A model generated the notes under the pieces. It saw only the letters and a list, made by a program, of their open reading frames with translations, did not search any database and had not been told where the DNA came from. From contig JAYUFK010000140.1 in NCBI GenBank assembly GCA_043739325.1, forward strand, positions 1 through 5,494: 5,494 bases of DNA, written 5' to 3'. The translations under genes and the position numbers were made by a program. This document shows positions 1 to 5,358 of the stretch, piece by piece (position 1 is the first letter of the stretch; each line of letters begins with the position of its first letter). Origin of the DNA: Roseiarcus sp043739325. GTDB taxonomy: Bacteria; Pseudomonadota; Alphaproteobacteria; Rhizobiales; Beijerinckiaceae.

Positions 1-531
1 GACATAGGCCGCGAGCCGCGCCATGTCGCTCGCCGTGACGCGGTTGCCGGCGCGGCCCCACGGGTTGCTGAACCGCGAATGCGCCATGCCGATCGCCCGC
101 GCATGGGCGTTCATCAGGCCCGCGAACTTCGCCTCGCTGCCCGCCACCCCTTCGGCGAGCGCGATCGCCGCGTCATTGCCGGAATCGGTCAGCATCCCAC
201 TCAACAGATCGTCGATCTTGATGTGGGCGCCGGCAGCCGCGAACATACTGGAGCCGCCCGATTTCGCGTCGCCCTCGGTGGCGGCGTGGGCGGAGATGGC
301 GAACTTGTCGTCGACGCCGAGTTTTCCCGAGGCGAGCAGGCTGAAGATCACTTCCGCGGTGAGGATCTTCGTGGTCGAGGCCGGCGCCATATTGGCGTTG
401 GCGTTTTTCGCAAACAACGTCTTGCCGGTGTTATGGTCGATCAGCAACGCATAGGGGGCTTTCGTCTGGAACGGGGCAGCGTACGCGGGCGTGGCGAAGG
501 CGAGGAGCAGGGCTAAGCTGAGGGCTCGCAT
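1..531 (-). CDS. D-alanyl-D-alanine carboxypeptidase (penicillin-binding protein, S11 family), N-terminal 177 residues
   Basis: This is a periplasmic serine DD-peptidase of the DacA/DacF type, which trims the terminal D-Ala from peptidoglycan stem pentapeptides. The gene runs off the left edge, so only residues 1-177 are visible. Residues 1-18 form a signal peptide (hydrophobic LALLLAFA, then a cleavage site after AYA). The catalytic SxxK motif is S52-T-T-K55 in the context APASTTK, and the second motif SGN is S117-G-N119 in the context DSGNDAAIALAEG. The third motif (KTG) would lie beyond the edge. The start at 531 is supported by an AGGA ribosome binding site (complement of 539-542) seven bases upstream, and by an in-frame TAA at 567-565 with no other start codon in between. 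The gene lies 137 bp downstream of the ParE-like toxin on the same strand, so read-through is possible. Its first 60 codons are repeated at 1565-1382. The subfamily (dacA, dacC or dacF) cannot be decided from this half. Confidence 0.93.
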   Translation of the reverse strand, partial: MRALSLALLLAFATPAYAAPFQTKAPYALLIDHNTGKTLFAKNANANMAPASTTKILTAEVIFSLLASGKLGVDDKFAISAHAATEGDAKSGGSSMFAAAGAHIKIDDLLSGMLTDSGNDAAIALAEGVAGSEAKFAGLMNAHARAIGMAHSRFSNPWGRAGNRVTASDMARLAAYV

Positions 532-600
532 GGGGGCGTCCTGGGGGCGGCGAAGGTCGGGGGGTTAAACCGGTTTTGGGGGCGGACTGGAAGGGCGGGG
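345..600. repeat. Imperfect direct repeat, copy A (5' end of the carboxypeptidase gene and its upstream region)
   Basis: This block matches 1382-1635 in the same orientation. The coding part is about 90% identical by eye, with one 3-bp indel in the signal peptide region; similarity weakens upstream of the ribosome binding site and fades after about 600. The offset is 1037 bp inside the mature coding part, 1034 at the start codon and 1035 near the far end, because of single small indels. At the coding end the match stops abruptly at 345/1382. The ribosome binding site and the first bases before ATG are identical in both copies. Confidence 0.9.
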
Positions 601-668
601 GTTGGGATTCGAAAAGGCTGCTTGTTTGCGATTCGGTCCGAGGTCACGCCGAAGCGGGACTGAAGAAT

Positions 669-1001
669 TTAGGGCGCGTCGCGCTCGGCGGCCTCGCCGC
701 GATAGAGAGCTTCAAAATCGCGCCCGCCGTAGAAAATGTTGGTGATCCAGACGCAATCACCCGCAATTGTGTAGGCGATGACGGCCGAGGTTTCGAACGG
801 AACGGTTCGCAAGTCCGGAAAAAGATCATCGCGCGCGCGTCCGCCAAAAGGGACATTGCCGACACGCAGGCAACGGGCGTGAATGCGGCGCGTGAAGCTT
901 CGCGCTGTCGCGATGCTGCCGCTTACGGCAAAAACATATTCGAGGATTGTGAGAAGATCGGCGTTCGCCGAGGCGCGAAACCTAACCTTTAATCGTTGCA
1001 T
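669..1001 (-). CDS. parE: RelE/ParE-family toxin of a type II toxin-antitoxin module
   Basis: The 110-residue product has the usual size of ParE/RelE-superfamily toxins. ParE members poison DNA gyrase, while RelE members cleave ribosome-bound mRNA; which activity applies here cannot be read from the sequence. The N-terminus (LKVRFRASANADLLTILEY) is the typical first strand and helix, and the C-terminal half carries the family pattern of a GRxRDDL-like segment (residues 54-60, GRARDDL), PDLRTVPF (62-69), a strand ending in ITNIFYGGRDFEAL (86-99) and the closing RDxE (94-97). The ATG at 1001 was chosen because homology begins there and it overlaps the antitoxin by 20 bp, a normal arrangement implying translational coupling. 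A longer version from TTG at 1046 would add 15 arginine-rich residues and is less likely. It ends with TAA 137 bp before the carboxypeptidase gene, with no convincing terminator in between. Confidence 0.85.
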   Translation of the reverse strand: MQRLKVRFRASANADLLTILEYVFAVSGSIATARSFTRRIHARCLRVGNVPFGGRARDDLFPDLRTVPFETSAVIAYTIAGDCVWITNIFYGGRDFEALYRGEAAERDAP

Positions 1002-1284
1002 TCGCGCTCGCGTGTTCGGCTTCAAGGCGCGAGGCGAGCGCGTCAAGATTGGCGGCGACTTCCTCCGGGGTCAAAGCGGGACGCGGATCGTCAATCGAAC
1101 GACGAATGCGGGCGCGAATCAGAGTGAGCCGATCGGCGTCCTCCAACCGCTGGCGTCGCCAGACGCGAACGGCGTCGCGAATGGCCTCGCTGGTCGAAGA
1201 AAACTCGCCCGCTTCGACCGTGGCGCGAACATCGCTCGCCATATCGAGCGGCATGGAAATGCTGAATTTCTCGGTAGCTTTCAT
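982..1284 (-). CDS. parD: ParD-like antitoxin with ribbon-helix-helix domain
   Basis: The 100-residue product begins with a ribbon-helix-helix DNA-binding segment: the strand EKFSISMP (residues 5-12), then helices with TSEAIRDAVRVWRR (31-44), the hallmark of the ParD/CC2985 antitoxin group. The C-terminal half (about 45-95) is charged and helical and would wrap the toxin. It is followed at once by the toxin gene, with a 20-bp overlap (982-1001). The frame stays open far upstream on this strand, but MKATEKF at 1284 matches the usual antitoxin start and the upstream extension overlaps the carboxypeptidase fragment in another frame. The Shine-Dalgarno before this ATG is weak. Autoregulation is expected for this family, and a palindrome lies 57 bp upstream. 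The ParD assignment rests on motif recognition; a neighbouring RHH antitoxin class is possible. Confidence 0.85.
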   Translation of the reverse strand: MKATEKFSISMPLDMASDVRATVEAGEFSSTSEAIRDAVRVWRRQRLEDADRLTLIRARIRRSIDDPRPALTPEEVAANLDALASRLEAEHASANATIKG

Positions 1285-1315
1285 CGAGGTGGCCCCGTAG
1301 GCGATGGGTGGCCGG

Positions 1316-1356
1316 AGTGTAACATGAAATCCGACGCTGGTCATACTGGGGTATGA
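1316..1356 (-). promoter_or_regulatory. Candidate parDE promoter with palindromic operator
   Basis: At 1341-1356 there is a palindrome with perfect 6-bp arms TCATAC and GTATGA around a 4-bp centre. Its edge overlaps a candidate -35 box ATGACC (complement of 1339-1344), which is spaced 17 bp from a -10 candidate TACACT (complement of 1316-1321). Each box matches the sigma-70 consensus at four of six positions. The layout fits repression by a ribbon-helix-helix antitoxin bound over the -35 region. The palindrome is directly visible; the promoter and operator roles are inferred. Confidence 0.4.
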
Positions 1357-1379
1357 TGACGACGCGAGGGCCGGGCGCA

Positions 1380-1565
1380 TTAGATCACTCCCGCGGTGAG
1401 GATCTTGGTGGTCGAGGCCGGCGCCATATTGGCGTTGGCGTTTTTGGCGAACAGCGTCTTGCCGGTGTTGTGGTCGATCAGCAGCGCATAGGGGGCTTTG
1501 GTCTGGAACGGGGCGGCGTAAGTGGGCGAGGCGAAGGCGAGGAACAGGGCTACGATGGCTCGCAT
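1380..1565 (-). pseudogene. 5' fragment of a second D-alanyl-D-alanine carboxypeptidase gene
   Basis: This open frame encodes 61 residues that repeat the start of the carboxypeptidase gene at 531-1: a signal peptide (residues 1-17, ending TYA), then 41 residues identical to residues 19-59 of that protein, including the catalytic ASTTK motif. Homology ends at nucleotide 1382, and a TAA stop falls exactly at the junction (1382-1380). The SGN and KTG motifs are absent, so no carboxypeptidase activity is possible. The ribosome binding site AGGA (complement of 1573-1576) is preserved with the same seven-base spacing, so the fragment could still be translated and exported as a short peptide of about 44 residues. 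It lies 95 bp upstream of the antitoxin gene on the same strand. I read it as a truncated tandem duplicate. Confidence 0.85.
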
Positions 1566-1635
1566 GGGGGCGTCCTGGAGGCGGGAGACGTCGGGCGGGT
1601 TTAGCCTGTTTCGGGGGCGGGCTGGAAGGGCGGGC
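1382..1635. repeat. Imperfect direct repeat, copy B (truncated carboxypeptidase start)
   Basis: Second copy of the block at 345-600, same orientation. It contains the first 60 codons, the ribosome binding site and about 70 bp of upstream sequence (shared stretches such as GGCTGGAAGGGCGGG near 1619-1634, with one mismatch). The two copies bracket the ParD/ParE module, about 780 bp apart. Confidence 0.88.
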
Positions 1636-1749
1636 TGGGGGCGGGGAAGTTCGGGTTTTGGCGGAATGCCGTTCTTTCCGCGCGTGCCGTTTGCGAGATG
1701 TAACTTGCTGATCCTGGCGACGGCGTCTTGCGCTAACCCTCACCACCTC

Positions 1750-1789
1750 GCAAAGCGGCATTTGGCGAGCATCAGGCTTTGCCGCTTGC
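1750..1789. other. Long inverted repeat upstream of the cyclase gene
   Basis: The arms AAGCGGCA (1753-1760) and TGCCGCTT (1780-1787) are perfectly complementary over 8 bp. Allowing one bulged A, the stem extends by GC (1750-1751) with GC (1788-1789). The loop is 19 nt and no T-run follows on either strand. It lies just upstream of the candidate cyclase promoter and could be a protein binding site or a factor-dependent terminator for minus-strand or plus-strand transcripts. Function unknown. Confidence 0.4.
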
Positions 1790-1800
1790 AACTCGGACAG

Positions 1801-1828
1801 CTGACGGATACGAATCATGAAAAATAAT
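1801..1828 (+). promoter_or_regulatory. Candidate sigma-70 promoter of the cyclase-ATPase gene
   Basis: A -35 candidate CTGACG (1801-1806, four of six) is separated by 16 bp from a -10 candidate AATAAT (1823-1828, five of six). It lies in the only clearly AT-rich patch of the intergenic region. The predicted transcript would start near 1835, giving a leader of about 30 nt that contains the Shine-Dalgarno. Assigned from consensus only. Confidence 0.4.
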
Positions 1829-1852
1829 TGGTTTAATTGGGAGCCGATCTAG

Positions 1853-1867
1853 GGAGGAATCCAATTG
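1853..1867 (+). promoter_or_regulatory. Strong ribosome binding site deciding a TTG start
   Basis: GGAGG or GGGAGG ends at 1857, seven bases before TTG at 1865. No ATG or GTG in a suitable position competes, and the protein family begins with the same SAM-domain residues (AWLRSIGLEKYEAAF), so TTG is the likely initiation codon. The codon lies inside the palindrome CCAATTGG (1861-1868). Confidence 0.75.
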
Positions 1868-4800
1868 GACGTCGGCGCTTGGCTGCGTTCCATAGGTCTC
1901 GAAAAATACGAGGCGGCTTTTCGCGACAACGCCGTCGATGTTACCGTTTTGCCGAAACTCACTGCTGATGACCTTCGCGACATCGGCGTCACAGCCGTAG
2001 GCGATCGGCGCAAACTCCTGGACGCGATCACCTCCCTCGCCGCGGCGACGGCCTTGGACGCTGCGCCGCTAACAACGGACCGTCGTCAGCTTACCGTGAT
2101 GTTCGTCGATCTCGTCGGCTCGACTTCATTGTCCGCTCGGCTTGATCCCGAGGACATGCGCGCCATTATCGCCAATTACCACAAGACGGTTTCGGCGGCG
2201 GTTTCAGCGGCGGGAGGCTTCGTCGCCAAGTATATGGGCGACGGCGTGCTCGCCTATTTCGGCTACCCGCGCGCCCAGGAGAACGATCCCGAGCGCGCAG
2301 TCGACGCGGGCCTGCGGATCGTAGACGCCGCTCAGAGATTGTGGGACCCAGCCGGCGACAGGCTCCATGTCCGGGTCGGCGTCGCGACGGGCGTGGTTGT
2401 CGTCGGCGACCTCATCGGTTCGGGGGAATCGAGCGAGCGCGGCGTCGTCGGCGACACGCCCAATCTGGCGGCGCGGTTGCAAAGTGTGGCGGAGCCCGAT
2501 CAGGTCGTTATTGCGGAGGGCACGCGAAAGTTGATCGGCGACCTGTTCGATTTGCAGGACCTAGGCGCCCTGGAACTCAAGGGGATCGCCGGCTTTCCCC
2601 ATGCGTTCGCAGTAATTCGCGCCCGGGCCGTCGAAAGCCGCTTCGAGGCCCTGCACGGCGGCGCGTTGCCAGATCTCGTCGGGCGCGAGGAGGAGCGCGA
2701 TCTGCTGGCGCGCCGCTGGACCAAAGCGAAGGCCGGCCAGGGGCATGTCGTTCTGATCTCGGGGGAGCCCGGCATCGGCAAGTCGCGGCTGACCGCGGAC
2801 CTCCTGGCCCGCGTCGCCGCCGAGCCGCATTTGCGGATGCGCTATTTCTGCTCGCCGCAATCGGCGGACAGCGCGCTGTTTCCCATTATCGGCCACATGG
2901 AGCGGGCCGCGGGTTTCGCCAAGAAGGACGACGCCAAGGCCAAGCTCGACAAACTGGACGCGCTGCTTGCGCGCACGGGAACTTCGCCGGAGGACGCCGG
3001 GCTCATCGCCGACATGCTGGGGCTCGCCGATGAAGGGCGATATCCGCCGGTCGAAGCTCAGCCCCCCGCCCGCCGGCAAAAGCTGCTCGCTGCGCTGACG
3101 GCGCAAATTGAACAGCAATCGCGCCGCGCGCCGATTATTTTCGTTTTCGAAGACGCACACTGGGCCGACGCCTCAAGCCTGGAGGCGATGGGGCGGCTGT
3201 TCGATCGCATCGCCGATCTCAAGGCGCTGGCGGTGGTGACCTTTCGTCCGGAATTTGCGCCGCCGTGGGCCGGCCTGTCACATGTCACCGCCCTGACGTT
3301 GAACAGGCTGACGCGCCAGGAGATCGACGCTTTGGTCGTACGTCTTGCAGGCGGCAATTCGCTGCCCGAGAGCTTGCGCCATGACATCGTCGAACGCGCC
3401 GACGGGGTGCCTTTGTTCGCCGAGGAGATCGCCAAGGCGGCGATGGAGGCGGCGGGCGAGGCGGCGACCCGCCTCGTCTCCTCGCTGCCCTCCCCGGATC
3501 GCGCGGTGCCGGCGAGCCTGCACGCTTCGCTGCTGGCGCGGCTCGACCGCCTCGGCGCCGCCAAGGAAGTCGCGCAGGTCGGCGCGGCGATCGGGCGCAG
3601 TTTTTCGTTCGATCTTTTGGAGGCTGTTACGGGCAAGCCTGCGGCTGAGCTTGGCCTGGCGCTGCAACGGCTAGTCGAGGCGGGCCTGCTGTTTCGCCAC
3701 GGCGCGACGCCGCGGGCCGAATATCTGTTCAAGCACGCCCTGATTCAGGACGCCGCCTATGGCGCCCTGTTGCGCGAGCCGCGCCGCGCGCTGCACGCCC
3801 GCATCGTCGCCGCGCTCGAGGCGCAAACGCCGGACATCGGGACGGCGCGGCCCGAGATGCTGGCGCAGCATTGCGTCGAGGCCGGGCAGGTCGAGCGCGG
3901 GGCGAGGCTCTGGGGGGCGGCGGGGAAGCTGGCCTTTGCGCGGTCCGCGATCATCGAAAGCGAAGCGATGTTACGCCGCGCTCTGGGCTTAATCGCGGGA
4001 TTGCCGAGCGCGCCCGAAATGAGGAAGGACGACATCGAGTTTCAGATTGCGCTGATGTACGCGATTATCAATGTGAAGGGCTACACGGCGCCGGAAGCCT
4101 ACGAAGCCGCCGAAAAGGCGCGATCGCTCGTCGAACGCGCGCAATCCCTGGGCGACTCGCTGGCGGAACCGCGGGCGTTACTCTCAATCTACTATGGCTT
4201 CTGGGCGAACAAGTTAGTCGCTTTCGACGGGCCCGCAATTCTGGAGCTTGGGCGCCAATTCCTTGCCTTGGCGGAACGCATGCAGGATGTCGTCGCCGTT
4301 TGCGGCGGCCAATCGTTGGTCGCAATTGCTTTAATCGAAACGGGATCGATCGAGGCAGGTTGCCAAATGCTACGTAATGCACTGGAGGATTTTAAAAATG
4401 TTGACTGCCTAGGTATTACAAAAGTGTTTGGTTCCGATGTGACGATCTACTTTCGTGCTACTCTTGCAATTAGTGAATATTTGCTTGGATATCATGATAC
4501 GGCCGAAACATTGATAGACTCTTGCATGACGCAAGCACGTGCCACTAACCATATTCCGACTATTATGCCGGCTGGATATCAGACGAGATTTGCGCGGCTC
4601 ATTTGCGGTAGTTTAGATAAATTGGAAACTGAAGCGCGTGAAATCTATGAAAAAATCTGCAAAAACGGGCTTTACCTCTATTTTTATAAAGATGTTGTTC
4701 CTGGTCTTCGTCTTTCCATCGACGGTAATCCCAAGATCGCGACCGAATACCTCAGTCGCGGGTTGGCCGAATACAGCGCTTCCGGACAATCCTGCCACAA

Positions 4801-5197
4801 TTCCTTATTGATGAGTCATTTGGCTAATGCATACTTGCGTTCGGGTGATCTCGACCGTGCGCGCACCTGCATCCGCGAAGCGCTTGATCATGTCGAGCGA
4901 AAGCACGAACGCTGGTACGAGGCCGACGTACATCGCATGGCTGGCGAGATCGCGCGGGCCGAACGTGACGAAACCGAAGCCGAGGCCTGTTTCGACCGCG
5001 CGCTCGTTGTCGCGCGGTCGCAAAGGGCTCGTTCGCTAGAGTTGCGCGCCGCCACGAGCTTAGCCCGCATGCGCCGCGACCAAGGGCGCCGCGACGAAGC
5101 GCGCGGCCTGCTCGCCCCCATTTACGCCTGGTTCACCGAGGGCTTCGACAAGCCAGATTTGAGGGCTGCACGGGATCTGCTCGACGAGTTGGCGTGA
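1865..5197 (+). CDS. SAM domain - class III adenylate/guanylate cyclase - AAA ATPase - TPR-like protein
   Basis: A 1110-residue cytoplasmic signalling protein with no signal peptide or membrane segment. Residues 1-60 are a SAM domain (WLRSIGLEKYEAAFRDN, then DLRDIGVTAVGDRRKLL). Residues 74-250 are a class III cyclase domain: metal-binding aspartates D82 (FVDLVGST) and D126 (KYMGDGVLAYFG), and transition-state residues N200 and R204 (GDTPNLAARLQ). The base-selecting position, seven before N200, is Gly193 rather than Asp, Thr or Cys, so ATP versus GTP use cannot be called. Residues 270-520 are a STAND/AAA-like ATPase: Walker A GEPGIGKS (300-307), Walker B FVFEDAHWAD (426-435), then VTFRPEF (458-464). 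Residues 545-650 resemble the winged-helix part of such ATPases, and about 660-1110 are TPR-like helices ending YAWFTEGFDKPDL, typical of this family. Length fits the family at about 1100. The gene is apparently monocistronic. The stretch near residues 820-959 has a much lower GC content than the rest. The input signal is unknown. Confidence 0.93.
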   Translation: MDVGAWLRSIGLEKYEAAFRDNAVDVTVLPKLTADDLRDIGVTAVGDRRKLLDAITSLAAATALDAAPLTTDRRQLTVMFVDLVGSTSLSARLDPEDMRAIIANYHKTVSAAVSAAGGFVAKYMGDGVLAYFGYPRAQENDPERAVDAGLRIVDAAQRLWDPAGDRLHVRVGVATGVVVVGDLIGSGESSERGVVGDTPNLAARLQSVAEPDQVVIAEGTRKLIGDLFDLQDLGALELKGIAGFPHAFAVIRARAVESRFEALHGGALPDLVGREEERDLLARRWTKAKAGQGHVVLISGEPGIGKSRLTADLLARVAAEPHLRMRYFCSPQSADSALFPIIGHMERAAGFAKKDDAKAKLDKLDALLARTGTSPEDAGLIADMLGLADEGRYPPVEAQPPARRQKLLAALTAQIEQQSRRAPIIFVFEDAHWADASSLEAMGRLFDRIADLKALAVVTFRPEFAPPWAGLSHVTALTLNRLTRQEIDALVVRLAGGNSLPESLRHDIVERADGVPLFAEEIAKAAMEAAGEAATRLVSSLPSPDRAVPASLHASLLARLDRLGAAKEVAQVGAAIGRSFSFDLLEAVTGKPAAELGLALQRLVEAGLLFRHGATPRAEYLFKHALIQDAAYGALLREPRRALHARIVAALEAQTPDIGTARPEMLAQHCVEAGQVERGARLWGAAGKLAFARSAIIESEAMLRRALGLIAGLPSAPEMRKDDIEFQIALMYAIINVKGYTAPEAYEAAEKARSLVERAQSLGDSLAEPRALLSIYYGFWANKLVAFDGPAILELGRQFLALAERMQDVVAVCGGQSLVAIALIETGSIEAGCQMLRNALEDFKNVDCLGITKVFGSDVTIYFRATLAISEYLLGYHDTAETLIDSCMTQARATNHIPTIMPAGYQTRFARLICGSLDKLETEAREIYEKICKNGLYLYFYKDVVPGLRLSIDGNPKIATEYLSRGLAEYSASGQSCHNSLLMSHLANAYLRSGDLDRARTCIREALDHVERKHERWYEADVHRMAGEIARAERDETEAEACFDRALVVARSQRARSLELRAATSLARMRRDQGRRDEARGLLAPIYAWFTEGFDKPDLRAARDLLDELA

Positions 5198-5238
5198 ATC
5201 ACCCCTCACCTGTGCGGGCGCCACCGCGTCGTTTGTCC

Positions 5239-5263
5239 AGCCGGCGGTCAAGCAACGCCGGCT
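5239..5263 (+). terminator. Hairpin downstream of the cyclase gene, possible terminator
   Basis: A perfect 8-bp GC-rich stem, AGCCGGCG (5239-5246) with CGCCGGCT (5256-5263), closes a 9-nt loop, starting 42 bp after the cyclase stop codon. No T-tract follows, so it is not a canonical intrinsic terminator. In GC-rich genomes such hairpins can still pause or stabilise transcripts. The stem is certain, the function is not. Confidence 0.4.
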
Positions 5264-5280
5264 CCGGCTCGGCCGCCGCA

Positions 5281-5315
5281 CCCCCAAACCGCCCCCCTCC
5301 CCAACCCCCCCCCCC
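5281..5315 (-). other. C-rich tract, G-quadruplex-capable on the minus strand
   Basis: On the plus strand the tract has C-runs of 5 (5281-5285), 6 (5292-5297), 4 (5299-5302) and 11 (5305-5315), with linkers of 6, 1 and 2 nt. The complementary strand therefore matches the standard four-run G-quadruplex pattern with short loops. It lies just upstream of the candidate helicase promoter. The 11-C run is also a hotspot for replication slippage and sequencing error. Confidence 0.6.
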
Positions 5316-5319
5316 GCCT

Positions 5320-5348
5320 TTGACTTAACGCCCCCCCGACCCTATCTC
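5320..5348 (+). promoter_or_regulatory. Candidate promoter of the helicase gene
   Basis: A -35 box TTGACT (5320-5325, five of six matches to consensus) is followed after exactly 17 bp by TATCTC (5343-5348, three of six, with the conserved first TAT). Transcription would begin near 5355, a few bases before ATG at 5359. The spacer contains a run of seven C (5331-5337). Assigned from consensus and spacing only. Confidence 0.4.
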
Positions 5349-5358
5349 TCTTCCCGAG

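Larger units (their letters stand above)
1566..1864. other. Noncoding interval between divergent transcription units
   Basis: The minus-strand carboxypeptidase fragment and the plus-strand cyclase gene diverge from this 299-bp gap. From left to right it holds the upstream part of repeat copy B (to about 1635), a G-rich stretch with no recognisable element (1636-1680), an unremarkable stretch (1681-1749), a hairpin (1750-1789), an AT-rich candidate promoter (1801-1828) and the cyclase ribosome binding site. Open frames cross it on both strands but none resembles a known protein. Confidence 0.6.

Noticed and set aside
23..516. Plus-strand open frames of 143 and 145 codons
   Set aside because: They are antisense to the carboxypeptidase gene, whose signal peptide, SxxK and SGN motifs fix the minus strand as coding.
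567..576. Perfect 10-bp palindrome AAACCGGTTT upstream of the carboxypeptidase gene
   Set aside because: It is not preserved in repeat copy B and has no loop or clear promoter context; probably chance.
1002..1046. N-terminal extension of the ParE-like toxin to a TTG at 1046
   Set aside because: The added residues lie wholly inside the antitoxin gene and precede the normal start of the fold; ATG at 1001 gives the family length.
1285..1818. Open frame continuing upstream of the antitoxin to 1818 on the minus strand (278 codons in all)
   Set aside because: The extra 178 residues are arginine-, proline- and serine-rich, match no family I know, and cross the carboxypeptidase fragment in another frame. 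The antitoxin family starts at 1284.
1353..1827. Plus-strand open frames over the duplicated segment and intergenic gap
   Set aside because: Glycine- and arginine-rich translations produced by GC-rich DNA. The first is antisense to the carboxypeptidase fragment, and its likeness to a frame at 79-516 only reflects the repeat.
2204..4382. Several long open frames in other frames within the cyclase-ATPase gene
   Set aside because: High GC removes stop codons from alternative frames. All known domain motifs lie in the plus-strand frame starting at 1865.
5239..5263. Canonical Rho-independent terminator
   Set aside because: The stem is perfect but no T-run follows on either strand, so I list it only as a possible terminator.
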